Below, piece by piece: positions 1 through 13,100 of a DNA stretch of 64,000 nucleotides. Both the position numbers and the translations under genes were made by a program. Within the stretch, counting starts at the first letter, position 1. Each line of letters opens with the position of its first letter. The notes beneath the pieces were generated by a model. The model searched no databases and had not been told where the DNA came from. It saw only the letters and a list, made by a program, of their open reading frames with translations. The DNA comes from Dioscorea cayenensis subsp. rotundata (Eukaryota > Streptophyta > Magnoliopsida > Dioscoreales > Dioscoreaceae): positions 169,170-233,169 of the forward strand of contig NW_024088559.1 of the NCBI RefSeq assembly GCF_009730915.1. The letters are read 5' to 3'.

Positions 1-332
1 AAATTATCCAACGTGAGAATGTTTTTCAGGGTAAATTACCAAATAATCAAATGTGGATAACTTATGTCTTTGTTCCAATTATTTATTTGTTTTTTTACTT
101 CTTTTTATTTGAGCCGTGTTCAATTTAGCATAAAAAAATTGTTTAATTATATATATAGTTTAATGCTTTAGTTTAAAAAATATTAATCACAATAACTATT
201 TTAAAATTCAAATTAATTTTTTATACACTAATTATCATATATATTTAAATAAATAATTTTTTTTATAAAAATAAATAAACTACAGATTTATTGAAATATA
301 AAAATAAAAATAATTTATAAATGAATCTAAAA

Positions 333-460
333 GGTTTTTTTTAAATATTGGTTTTTTTTTTAAATTAATTATTAAAATAGGCATTTCTACCATTATTTTG
401 GAATGGTAAAATGCCGATTTTAGTGATTAATTTAAAAAAACAATATTTAAAAAAAAAGCC
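333..460. repeat. Foldback (inverted-repeat) element
   Basis: Two arms of about 60 bases (333-393 and 403-460) are near-complementary around a loop of about 9 bases. The arms share a core reading ggcattt.taccat on one strand and atggtaaaatgcc on the other, followed by T-rich/A-rich stretches in matching order. It would fold into one long hairpin, as expected for a small MITE or a solo foldback. No target-site duplication was established. Confidence 0.65.
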
Positions 461-671
461 ACATAAACAATATAAATAAATTAATAAATAAATTTAAAAA
501 AAAAATCCCATCCTAGAGCCTTGACTACCCCCACTTTTCTAGAAGACCAAATTATCCTGTAATGTTTTCATTTCACCCCCTCAATTCTTTTTTATTTATC
601 TATTTTTATTTTTAACACCACTTTCAATCCCCCGTTCACACAGTTAAAAAAACCCCATGAACTCCCAAACC

Positions 672-705
672 TCTTCTCCTCCTCCTCCTCCTCCTCCTCC
701 TCCGC
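672..705 (+). repeat. (CTC)n microsatellite in the 5' leader
   Basis: About ten near-perfect CTC/CCT triplets lie about 40 bases before the ATG at 746. Pyrimidine-rich leaders of this kind are common in plant genes; any effect on expression is inference. Confidence 0.8.
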
Positions 706-745
706 CATTGTTCCTCTCCGAGCTCCAGATCTACAAACCCTAGAT

Positions 746-3700
746 ATGCCGAGCGTTGCCGTCAAGCTCTACAGCGTCTTCTTCAAGCTCCTCCTCAAGC
801 GCCGCCTCCATTCCCTCCTCCACTCCCCCTCCTCCTCCCTTTTCGGCCTCACCTCCCGCCCCGACGACTCCTCCACCCCCGCTTCCCCCTCCTTCGGCTC
901 CGACTCCGTCGCCACTAAGGACATCCACATCGACCCTCTCACCTCCCTCTCCATCCGCATCTTCCTCCCTGATCCCTCCTCTACTGCTGTTCCTCATCAC
1001 CAGGACCTCTCCCACCTCCGCCGCACTAGCTACTCCGGAGCCCACCTTGCCGCTGCCTCCCCTTCCATTGACCAACCCCGCCGCAGCAGCTACGGTAGCC
1101 CCACCGACCCTTGCGCGTATAGCGGGTATTTGCCAACTGATGACGCTTGGCGTCGTCCGGGCTCGAGAAAGCTTCCGGTGATGCTGCAGTTCCATGGAGG
1201 CGCCTTCGTGTCCGGTAGTAATACATCGCCGGCGAATGATTTGTTCTGCCGGAGAATCGCCAGGTTGTGTGATGTGATCGTGATCGCCGTCGGGTATAGA
1301 TTGGCGCCGGAGAGTCGGTATCCAGCGGCGTTTGAGGATGGATTAAAGGTGTTGAATTGGCTGGCGAAGCAGGCGAATCTGGCGGAGTGTAGCAAGTCGA
1401 TGGGTAATTTGAGAAGTGGGGATGCGAGGAGAGCTGATGGGCAGAGGTATATTGTGGATACTTTTGGGGCTTCTACTGTCGAGCCATGGTTGGCAGCTCA
1501 TGGTGATCCTTCAAGGTAACCATAATTCTCTCTTCCTTTCTCTTTTGAACCAAAGTTTTTGTGAGTTGCTTAGTTGGATCTGATATTTGGCTTCTGAACT
1601 GAATTTAAATCTTTGATCTTTGGAAGTTTGAATCTTTGATCTGCAGTTTGTCTTCTTTTCTATAAAATGATCATTGAATCAAGATTATAGATTAAAGTAA
1701 TTTAGCATGCGGGTCAGTGTATGATCTTGCTGAAATTTCAGTTGAACAATTTATTTCTCTCTTATTTATTTTCCTAGGTTTCAGGTTGTAATGTCTATTT
1801 AAGCCAAGAGAAGCAGTGTGCTAGTTCCACATATGGACGCTTATTATAATGAACATTGGTACATAATTTATTGTTTTAAATTGACAGTCCCCCGAGCTAT
1901 GGTATACACTAAGAAAACCTAGCGTGTTGAATGTTTATTAGACTGAAATTCCACAAATAATAGTTTTACTCATCTAGTTAGTTTTGAGTAAGACGGTCAT
2001 GAAAGTGTCAGAAGTCAAATATATGAACAGATCAGAGTGTCCTTGGAGGTGAAGTTGTTGTGGGATGGGATAACTTCGCTGCATTGCAACCAGTTATCTG
2101 GTGATGCAAAACTGAGGTATAACTTTGACGGCAAATAGATGATTTCTACTCGGATCCTTTTAGCATGATTATTTATTTTTTGCTTGAAGGTTCATAATTC
2201 CAATAAACTCAAGGATGTGGTTTAAGTTTTCCTGATAATCACGGAACCTCTGAATAAAAAAGCTCAAGGCAACACTAAAACAGAGAGAGATGATTTTGAG
2301 AATATGATTTCATCAGTAGGCTTATGAGAGATAGAAGAGCTATAAGAAGTGGTTATTTGAAACAGTAGAAATGTTAGAAGATTTTGAATTGATTGCATTT
2401 TAGATATTTGCAGACATGAGAAAATGGCTGTTCAGCTGTAGACTTCACTTTGTTGTGTATTCTATTAAACGCCATCTTTGTTGTACGTCTGCTCTTGGGT
2501 TTTTATGCTGCATGACGGGTTAGTGTATCATTATTACAAATAAAGCTAAGTTTGTTTTGAGGTTGACAGGTGTCTTCCGATAGGCACAACTTCAAAAGTT
2601 TAGTACATTAATGTACAACACTTGCTAGCATCATGCCTTTGACATGGTACATAGGAGGTCTAAAGGGCTATTGGACAAGCCATTAATTCTATGAAAATTG
2701 GTATACCTAAAATGACAATTGTAAGGTGAATTAATTAAAAGCTTGCGTGAGTGTTGGTAAGACATTAAAGTTTCTCATTGACTTCTTTTGAACTTGTAAT
2801 TATGCTTGCCAGCGTATTTGTCTCTTATTCATATTGGAAATCTCTGCTTATTTTAAGCAGATACTTAGAGCCAAGAGGATATTGGTGTTTGCGCAATTTT
2901 ATCAGTCTCATAATTGTTAGAAACTCTTATAGACCATGGTATTGTATTAAAGGTGTCCTGATATCTTGTTTGTTCATTTATGACTGCATTGATCATTCCG
3001 AATCAAGTAGCATTGCAAAATTGACTTTCAAACCCCAACACAATTGTCACCTTTGCTGTGTGTTTTGACATTCCTGTTTAACTGGTTGAATGTTAATACC
3101 ATCATTCAAAGCTTTATCTCCCTTTTATATATATATAAATCCCTTTTTTTCCCCTACGAAAGGACCTGCTTATAATTTTGGACACTTGATGATTTTATTC
3201 CTCCTGGCCCACCTCACCCTCTAAATCACCAATATGTGCTGCAGTTGCCACAGTTAGGACACTCATCTGCTGTTTGTATCATACATACTGTATGGAAGTC
3301 ACAAGTTCATAACCCTATTGTGTTGCATGCCAATGTATTTATAAGATGTATATGTTCCATTCTCTAAGCATTTGTTAGCGATCCATGATTTTACTATCTT
3401 GTCTGTTTCCTTAGCTGAAATACATGATCTTTTTATCCTTTACTGAAAACGAATTGTCATACTGTGCACTATGTAAAATAATGCTCCGATGTTTCATCAT
3501 GACAGATGTGTCCTTCTTGGCGTGAGCTGCGGTGCAAATATTGCCGATTATGTAGCTCGGAAGGCAGTCGAGGCCAAGAATCTTCTAGATCCTGTTAAGG
3601 TCGTTGCACAGGTGCTGATGTATCCTTTCTTCATTGGAAGTGTTCCCACCCATTCCGAAATAAAGCTAACAAACTCCTACTTTTACGACAAATCCATGTG

Positions 3701-4043
3701 CCTGCTCGCCTGGAGATTGTTCTTACCAGAGTACGAGTTCGACCTTGATCATCCAGCTGCAAACCCACTCGTCCCCGGAAGGGGGCCTCCTTTGAAATGC
3801 ATGCCACCTACCCTTACAGTTGTAGCAGAGCATGATTGGATGAGGGACCGAGCAATTGCATATTCAGAGGAGCTCCGGAAAGTGAATCTCGATTCCCCTG
3901 TTCTTGAATACAAGGATTCCGTTCATGAGTTTGCGACACTAGACATGCTTCTCACATCCCCACAGGCTCAGGCCTGTGCTGATGACATTGCAATCTGGGT
4001 GAAGAAATACATATCACAACGTGGTCATGAATTCTCTTATTAG
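746..4043 (+). CDS. Carboxylesterase, HSL-type alpha/beta hydrolase (CXE11/CXE16-like)
   Basis: The product would hydrolyse carboxylic esters, probably in the cytosol; the natural substrate is not known for this clade. Two exons, 746-1515 and 3506-4043, join across a 1990-base GT-AG intron and split an Arg codon (AG|A), giving 435 aa. Visible landmarks are the oxyanion motif HGGAF at about residue 150, the nucleophile elbow GVSCG with Ser264, the probable acid Asp367 in AEHDWMRDR and His397 in SVHEF. Residues 40-140 are Ser/Pro-rich and low in complexity, as in the longer CXE11/16 subgroup, compared with about 320 aa for ordinary plant CXEs. HGGA replaces the usual HGGG. The ATG is the first of the GC-rich open frame. 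The hydrolase family is certain; the subgroup is inferred from length and the N-terminal extension. Small open frames inside the intron are not supported. Confidence 0.93.
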
Positions 4044-7000
4044 AACAGAACTTTTTTATACATAGTAAAGATCATCACTGAGATGTTTTCTCTCTGCTGT
4101 AATTATAGTTTCTCTTTGATTTGCGCTGATGCGATTATCAGGTTTAGCAATTCTTTCTTTCTTTTTTTCTGAAGTATTTCATGATTTTTGTGTTGTGTTG
4201 TAATATGAGAAGAGTAGCGATGGTATAATGTGATGTTATGCCCTTTACTGAACTTCTTATGCATTTATGGTCTTTCTTCTCTTGAGTAATATGGTGTAAT
4301 GTATGATGGAGGCTTCTTGCATACCTTTAATTGTAAAAAAAAAAATGGGAAATTTAATTGATATAGTGATTGAAATTAAAATTTATTATGCAGGGATTAA
4401 AATTATATAATGGATTGGATGAAAATCTATATTCATTTTCTATTTTTAATCTGATTGGTATTTTTTTTTTTTTAAAGAAATGTTAGGAATACAAGATGCT
4501 TTAGTGGTCTGTGTTAAATGAAGTTCTTTGGTTTATTATATCATTTTTATGTCCCTTGTTTTTTAAGAATTGTGATAATCATGTATCCATATTCCATTGC
4601 ATTAAATTTATCTTAAATAATTATATTTAACTATTCAACCTTATGTACGGATTGTCCACGTATTAATTATGAGCTAAAATTTATTTATTTATTTATTTTA
4701 TGGTTTTGACCGGAGAACTATTGCATTTTTTGTCGCTACCAATTTAAAATAATATGCTAGATTAAATAATAAATAATATATATAAAAAAATTGATAAATC
4801 AAATTTTAACATGTTTGAGGAAATCAAATAACATTAAATGATAGTTTTTGGATGAAGTTAATTTTTAACTGGATTTTATATTTTATTTTATTTTATTAGT
4901 TAAGGGTTAGCAATTTTGAATATTTTTATTAATAAAATTAGTAGAAATTGATTCATAATTTCAGACCATATGATAAAGAAGATATGAGTAGCGTAAAGGC
5001 ACATAGCCCGTTAATATAATGAAATTTTATTCATAATAAAATCTTACTAGAACCATTTGAGTCTTTGTTTCATTCTCTACTTTTATCTTGCAATATTGAG
5101 TTGATAAAACTATGTTGGACAAAGCTATTGAAATAAATTTTAAACCCCTTATATTTTCAAATAAATTGAAAATTTATTAAAAATGATGATAACAATAATC
5201 AAATGTTTCATTATCAATTTATTAAATAATAAATATTGGATCAAGCTCTTAGATAAAAAAAAAATTTACAAGAAAAAAATGTGTGTTTGGATTGAAACGC
5301 TTACAATTTTACTGTAGTTATTTAGATTGATTATACTTTTTTATTATTAGTTTATATTAAATTCAAATTTTTGATAATGTCTTATTCTACTCAATTAATT
5401 ATATTTTTTCTCTTTCAAAACTCCTTATAAAGAATTCTGATATATTTTATAAACTTTTATAGTAAAAAAAAAAGCAATCCAAACCACACTTATTATTTAT
5501 ATAAAATTATAACTCAATAGAAACAATATAACAAAAAATATATCATCTTGACTTGGAAAAGTTGATATTACCTTTTGCAGAGGGCATATATGTAATTTTT
5601 CTAAATATAAATTTATTTTATTAATAATTATGATTTAAAATGTTAAAAAATGTAAAAGAATTTACAAGTAGAAAATTAATGTTGGGTATGCACGCAACTA
5701 TAAAAATATTTTCACATGTTTTAAATCCATTAATTATGGCAACGAGTACTTGATTGAATTCTAATAGAGAATATATAGAAAATAATTTCAATTTTTTGAA
5801 AAGTATAGAAAAAAAATACAAAGAAATATTATATGTTTATTTATAACCTTTAAATTTAACCTTTTATAAAACAAATTATATTTTCAAAATATATTAAACA
5901 TATATTAGAAATTTCAAAACATCTTAGCCTTATTTCATCCTGTATTTGTGGCACATTCATATGTCTTATATGATATATATATATATATATATATACACAT
6001 GTTAAGTCACATTCTTTTCATGATCACTTTATTTATAAATATTGCGAAAATGAATATAAGAAACAAGAATTACACTCTCTTCTTAATAAATAAATTCATT
6101 TGGATTGATTTTTAGTGATTTTCATAAGTTTAAAAGTTATTTAAAATTATATGTAATAATTAAATTTTTAATATCTCAATATGCCACTTGCACTAGAACT
6201 TAGATGTTGGAGGAAATCAAATGAAAGGGACAAAATACAGGTAATAGCTTTCAATTTTGTTAATATTTTAAGTGAATTTTCTTTACGAATAATGATTTAT
6301 AATTAAAAAATAAAAAAAATTGAATTATATGATTAAAATTTATTTATTTATATCAATATTTTAAATAATAAAAATATTAATTTTAACATCAATTATTTAT
6401 TTTTGTTTCTTCAACAGGCTTGAGAATAGGATTCCTAGGTGATTTAACTGGGGAAGAATATATAACTTTAATGGAAATATCATCTCCTGTCCACCACTTT
6501 ATTGTTATAAAATATGGTTATAAAATATGGGGTTTGTCAACATTTTAAAATAAATAAAAATAAAAAAATACAGATGCATGTAATCTTTTTTATTATTGTA
6601 AAATAGAAAGCCGTGATAAGAAAAACTCTTATAAAATCCACTATTTTAATATATTATGTATATATTAATATATAATTAGCTCTTATTTTTCTAAATAGTT
6701 AAAACATTGAAAATTTATTTATTTTTATCAATCTGTTTTTTTTTACTTAATATAATTCATAAATGTTGACAATTAAATGTAAGTCCAATATATATATATA
6801 TATATATATTGCATTGGAAGACTTATAATATATATATATATATATTAATATATATATATATCCAATCTACCGGGACGTTTATAAATAACAATTTTAAAGA
6901 TTTCTAGGACTATTGGACTTGAATTCAATAATTATAGATCATACATTAATATAAATAGTAATTATGATCTCAACAGTAACTTTTTAAATTATAACTCACA

Positions 7001-7056
7001 TTCACTTTTAAATCGAGTACAACTCCCAACCACTATTTTTTCTTAATTTTTCTTCA

Positions 7057-7092
<36 letters not shown>

Positions 7093-8015
7093 ATTAGCTG
7101 GAGACTGGAAGCGAATTGATTTCACTAATATATAGGGTTCTATTTGCAAATAGACCTTGATCCCCATTTTAATTGTCACTCTGGTGTTCCTTTTCTCCAT
7201 CAATGGTCGTCGTCGAACTCTAGGTATGATTTTCCACTTTTTTCTCTTCTTCTAGTACTATTGTTTCGCACGATGGCAATAAGAGTGTCTGAGTGGTGTT
7301 GTTGATGATGAAGGATTGGTATTTAACTGGTTTTTGTGCATTTGGTGATAGAAATGGCAGTTATAATAACATTTGAGGGACTCCTCAATTCACTAACTTT
7401 GATCATGTCTCATGAACAAGAAACCCTAATTTTGGAACTGTTATCTTCTTCCTAAAGTTTTTGTTTTGTTTTTGTTAATTGTTATTTATGAATTTGAGCA
7501 ACTGTTAGTGTAGTGTTGATTGTGAATTATTCAAAAGCTGATTGATAATATTTAGTGAGAAAGATGACACTAAGAAACCATTTTTTTTTTTTAACATTGA
7601 TAGATGCAAAGTAGGATGAATTTAAAAATAAATACTTGAAATCTAGTAAACGATAATGCTAAAAAAAATGTTGGTCTTTACTTATAGTTTAATTTTGGTA
7701 TGAGGTGTTCTAGTGTCAAAAGCATCTGTTTGAGAAGAAATGGAACCAAGGTCTTGTTTTTCTTATTTTATTGAATGAAAGAGGAAGATATACAGTAGCA
7801 GGAGTATAAAACTATGTACATGACATATGGTCAAAGATAATGGTGATACATAGCTGCTATTGAATAAAAAGTGTATGACATAACTTTTTTCTTAACAAAT
7901 TTTTATGATTGATAGACATTAACTTGGTTTAAAGGCTTTATTTACACTGTTGAATTACTTCTTTATCTGTTTTTGGCTCAGTGCAAGATCTTGACCTGAC
8001 AGGAGCACCAATGTC
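4044..8015. other. 3' UTR, AT-rich intergenic DNA and leader of the DUF971 gene
   Basis: About 300 bases of probable 3' UTR (to about 4330) follow the carboxylesterase stop. Then comes about 2.8 kb of AT-rich DNA with no supportable gene and (TA)n tracts near 5970-5995, 6790-6810, 6829-6862 and 7057-7090. From about 7150 the composition changes to a probable non-coding first exon ending near 7223 (tag|gtatga), followed by an intron up to about 7980. Confidence 0.6.
6789..7090. repeat. Cluster of (TA)n microsatellites
   Basis: Three TA/AT dinucleotide tracts occur within 300 bases (about 6790-6810, 6829-6862, 7057-7090), just upstream of the inferred transcription start of the DUF971 gene. 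Confidence 0.85.
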
Positions 8016-9648
8016 ATGACTGCCTTACTATTGGCAGCGGTTCGAGGTGTATGCACTTCTGCACAACCTCCCCGGCTGACCAAATTCACTCTTCATCCTC
8101 CCAAAGCTGTAAGCTCTTTGCCTCTTGTCACTTATGATGATTGCCTGATGAGATGCATGACCAAGTTCCTGTCCTATTTCTACTTTGTTCATGTGAACAT
8201 GTAGTATCTGATTGCTTTTTCTACTCTCAATTCTTTTCTTATCTACTTTATTTGTTTCATAGGTATGCATGTTTATTTTTTCTAGTGTGGTATGAGATGC
8301 AAATTTGTATCGGAAGTCATTAATATAGGTTTCTACTTCCTACTGCATGACAATTAAAAAGCAGTATATTAATTGGATGTTGTGTCTTTCCCTTTGTGAT
8401 ATTGAACTCAAACTTTGCAAACTATTGATTTGGTCTGTGTTGAAATCGACATTATGAAGTGCAAATTTATGTCATGCATATTTTTTACAGGTACATGTAG
8501 AATTTTCAGATGGGAGCTTATTCAAACTTTCAGCTGAATTTCTTCGGGTGCATAGTCCATCAGTAGATAGCAAGATAAGATCAATAGGTGGTGAAAAGGT
8601 AATTTTTGTTTTGCAAAGTTTAAGTGATATTTTCTTTCAATGACTTTTTGTTGCTAGAATTCAGTTCAAGGGTTTGTGTACTCTCCTTTACATGAAGATT
8701 TTCTGCTAATTCCTATTTACTATCAAATTTGATAATGATGCTGATGTTATGATTCTGAATTTCTGATAGATAATACTTTATCAAATACGGTGGAGAATAA
8801 TTTAATAAAATGGTTTATTACATAACCTAGCGAAATAAGGGATAGAGATTTAGAGCAAAATGAACTGAATTGATGCTACGGTGGTGAAGATGGAAATTAA
8901 AACTTGTGTAGTTTTCAAAAATATGACATGCATGTATCTCAAATTATTAACAAGACATGGTTGTAGGGCACTATGGAATTTTACCAAGTCTGTTCCACCA
9001 AGCCCTGGCTATCCATTCTAATCCATGAGAATAAAAGATTTATATCCAATTGAGCTTTTGATATTCAATCCGGTTGTTATTCTTACTTGTTCTTTTCCAT
9101 CAAAACATAAATCCATTTTTGAGAAGTGAAATGAAGTATGAAGTCAACACTACCTTGAATTATGTTTTAGTGTTTTACTAAGTCACATTGAACTATATAA
9201 ATGATAACCTCTTCTTCTTAATCTTACCTAGGCATTTCCAACAAAGCTTGAACTGATGGAATCTAATATATCATCATTGTAATATAAGTATATAAATATG
9301 TATGCATGCACGCTATTACTGCTCAATTTAAAGGTAGTATTCATTCTGTTCGCATGAAGCAGGTGATATTTGGTCGACGGCATGTAGGTATAATGTCAGC
9401 AGAACCAGTTGGAAATTATGGAGTGAAGTAAGCATCTAGTGTCTTTAAATTTACTCTGCGAGTCATTCATGATTTGTGTAAGCCTATCTTTTTTTGTCAG
9501 GATAATCTTCGATGATATGCATAAGACTGGTATCTACACATGGGATTATTTCTACCATCTAAGTACCAACAAGTTTTCTCTCATGCGAAACTACATAAAA
9601 ATCTTGAAGAAACATGGCCTTAGTCGAGATCCTTCTCGGAGAAAATGA
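8016..9648 (+). CDS. DUF971 (GBBH-like N-terminal domain) protein
   Basis: Small protein of unknown function with the DUF971 domain, which also forms the N-terminal domain of gamma-butyrobetaine hydroxylases. Four exons (8016-8108, 8491-8598, 9363-9427, 9501-9648) join in frame to 137 aa. Residues 1-30 look like a possible organellar transit region (few acidic residues, several Arg and Ser). The domain follows: VHVEFSDGS, then FLRVHSPS, then GRRHVGIMSAEPVGNYG, then DDMHKTGIYTWDYFYHL. It is a stand-alone domain with no oxygenase part, as usual in plants. The ATG at 8011 cannot be the start because it reads Met-Ser-stop; the ATG at 8016 opens the conserved frame. A non-coding first exon ending near 7223 is likely. 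Domain identity is firm; location and function are not known. Confidence 0.9.
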
Positions 9649-10196
9649 GGCATTATATTGTTTCGAGAATTGTTATTGAAATTTATGCTCTTGAAGAAAT
9701 TCAAATGTGACCTTATTGGTTTTTAACACTATGGGGAATACACAGGTTTTGAAAGAACTCAATATCATCAATTGTATTACTGGAGTGGTTTCCTTATCAT
9801 TCCAAGATTTGTTGCAATGACACATTGTTTGTACATTTGTTACTCCATTTAATGATGTTTTTTATGAGATGTATAATTGCTTAAAGTCCCTGTAAATAAT
9901 TTCAAATGCCTGCATTTTTAGACAAGGCAACCAGGAGCAATTCAAACATGACCACCATGAAAATTCCAAAAAACCCGATTCATTTTGGATAAGGAACCTT
10001 GGAAATCTCATATCCCTGAAGAAAGGATATGAATTGTTAGCTGAAAACATATGACAAATACAACTCCAGATACTTCTACAAAGTTGGATACAAATTGAAT
10101 TTGGGAGAAAGATGGCACCTTATCAAAGCAGTCTAAGAACTGTTCTGAGCAGATTTTAAACATTTTTTGTTTAATAAAAAATTGGCAATAACAGGT
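9649..10196. other. Convergent 3' ends of the DUF971 and RPN7 genes
   Basis: This 550-base spacer lies between two stop codons on opposite strands and probably holds both 3' UTRs. Nothing else is seen. Confidence 0.6.
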
Positions 10197-13100
10197 TTAC
10201 AAATCTATCACACGAGAAAGCTTCTGGATCCTATTCAATAAGAAATCGCCTTGTTTGATGGTTGCTTGATAAAGTGCATTCTTTGCATCCGGCCTGTTTG
10301 TTTCAAGAACCCCAGCAACCTTGTCTATTTTGCAGTGGAGTTTCCCAGCAGCTATGAAGCGTGACAATTCCCTAACAAATAAAAGAAAATTTTAATTAAA
10401 TACTCCATCGATTTTTATCTTGTAATATTGATGTGAGTGATCCTACTAAACATATTAGCAGTCGAAGATAATTACATGATTTTGTAATTGGAATGAGGTA
10501 AGTTAGGAACAAGCCATCAACAAGCCATATTTATCAAAATATAATAAGAGTAATGATTACTATTATCACAATAAAAGAAGAAAATATAACAAAGGATAAG
10601 TACTCACAGATCTATGAAATCAACAGTGACACCAAATGCTGTTGCCATTGCTTCCATGGTAACACTCTTGTAGGACTCGAGAAACTGAGAATAGATGACA
10701 GTTCGGACCTCCCTCATATAGAACCGGAAGTGAGGCTGCAGATAGCGATCCAGCTTTATCTGCTCAGTCAAGCCAGCTGAAAAGCAAAAAAGTGAGTACA
10801 TTGCTACAGTGACTTATATACATCAAACGTAAGTGGCAACACTGGAAAATGACAGCCCTAGAAACCAGAATTGGTCAAGTGTAGTTAGTTTGAGATTTTC
10901 AAAGACAATTTATAATGAAGACAAGGATGAGCACGGAGTGACATCAACTAAGAATAAAAGAGAGCAGACTTGGTCATAGAGATTGATTTGACAAAAGAAG
11001 ACAATCAAGAGACAAATGTGTGGCATAACTAGCACAAATGCTTAGATGAGATGCTTCAAATCACATGGAAAGCATAAGTTTTTTAATTTATACATCCACA
11101 AAAGAAGCCAAAAAGTCATATTGTGCCCCCAAAAAAAAAACAGAAGGGAAGAAAGAAATCCATGCATAAGCAAGCTGCACTGGTTAAAGTACTTACAGAA
11201 TGCAGAGAAGAAAGACTTGTATTGGCACTGGTAGAGAGAATTCAAAAACTCAGACAGATAAGGGACTTTTCCTATAACAGCCAGTATTTCTGGTGCATCA
11301 ACCACCTGCAATAGTTTGCATCATCAAGTCATCTACAGGCACAGAAAAAATACATACAAGAATACAATAAAAGATTCAAATTACCTTTTGCTTTAGTGAA
11401 ACTCTGTCCAATGAAATAATGCTGGTGAGGACAGTGTAGAAGATGAAGGTATCATAAGGGAATAGTTCATAGGTTGTGAAAGTTGAAATAGAATCCAAAA
11501 ACAGATTAGCCGCTTTCTTGAAGTTCCTAGTAGACATACAGTACAGGCCTTCATATACCTTTAAACGGTTTTTCCTCTCCCAATCACCTCCCTCCTCAAA
11601 TAAGCTGTCATCAATCGGATTACACTTGATTAAATATCATTAATTGGGTATTATACTAGTATTAACGCTAGCAATTAAAATAATCCTTTCAGAAACCAAC
11701 TCTTACTTCTTAGCCTTGTCAATGCTTTTGGAGATAAGATCAAAATCCAAATAGAAAAATCCAAGTTGGAGAGTGTAGAAAACTAGGTCCATCTTTTGAC
11801 CTACAGCAACTGTTTTGCTCTCAGTTAATTTGAGTTGCTCCAAAGCCTTTTCCTGCATTTGATAGTCAGTCAGCAACAAACCATGTTTACTACAGGAAGT
11901 TCACTTATTAAATAAAGACAATCTGAAAAATGCAGACTTGAGGAAAACATACCTTACATCCTATTTGGATGTAAAACAAGGATTTAGCTAGATGAGCTTC
12001 ACGCACTTCACTTTCACCTAAGTTCTCTTCTGCATCAACAATCCTATGACATAATGCAAAATGCAACTAAAAGATGAGGACTAGAAGGGTCAAAAACTTA
12101 AACAAATGTAAAATGCTCTCATAAGATCAGATCAGTAAAAATGGATGTTTAAGTTTCAAACAGTTAAAAAAAAAAGTAATCCATAAAAAGGATAAATATA
12201 GCATATTTGTTCAAGAAAATTAACATCTAGAATGGGAATAAACATTCATCATATTCATGACCCATTCTTTGACACCATTAACATATTATGAGAAGTTCAA
12301 GCATGAAATGATTACCAACGTACTATGATGTAAACTCATATCAACAAGTAGAACTAGATCCTCATTAAAAAAAAATCAAACCAAGAAGCTTAACAGCTTA
12401 AACTAAAGTTCAATATTTAAGAAAATATACTTCAATTTAACAGAAGATAAAAGAAAAAAATGCTTAAGAAAAACTGCAAACCACAGTTAAGCATCTATAT
12501 CCATGAATACTCTAGCGGACAAGAAATGTTATACAGCCAGCAGTGGATTACGATCCACGTCAGCAGCAGTATCCAACCCAGGGCTAATTACTCTGAATCA
12601 GACCCTCCAAACTTAACAATATTTATTACTCAAAAAATAAAAAATAAAACAAAATAACAGATAAAAACACAAATTCTAAACAATTTATCATTTAAAAGTA
12701 ATCCTATATATAAGTCTCTTCATGAGAAATATATGAGTGTATGTGTTCAATTGTGTGGTCTTTTATGAAAATCACGCATACATATAACCTCATAAAGTTT
12801 ATCTTTTGAAATATGCCTCCACAAAGTTGAGATTTTTGCATATACACCTTTTCGTTATTAACCATGTTTTGTGGATCTGCCAGGAGATCTTCGGGTAATT
12901 ATTAGCTCAACAATGAAAAGCACAAGTTGCTTCTCTTGTCATCTGGTATTGAACGTTGAAGGTTAGAAGGTCCTACAGAATCAATATTCTAAGAAATTAA
13001 ACACCTTCCTCAAGGTTGCAACCATTTGTCAATCTGATCACTGCCGCAGGCAAAACAGTGAGTGTACCCTTAAAGATCTTGCTTCCAAACCATGAGAGCT

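Larger units (their letters stand above)
1..745. other. AT-rich 5' flank and leader of the carboxylesterase gene
   Basis: No gene is seen. The stretch is very AT-rich, holds a foldback element at 333-460, and ends in a pyrimidine-rich leader with a CTC/CCT trinucleotide tract at about 672-705 directly before the carboxylesterase ATG. Confidence 0.7.

Noticed and set aside
756-1181. Long open frames overlapping the carboxylesterase first exon in other frames, including the antisense strand
   Set aside because: They are Ser/Pro- or Gly-rich shadows of a GC-rich exon; the carboxylesterase frame has the family motifs and correct splicing.
2778-3068. Open frame inside the carboxylesterase intron
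   Set aside because: No family similarity recognised, AT-rich composition like the rest of the intron, and no splice logic linking it to the exons.
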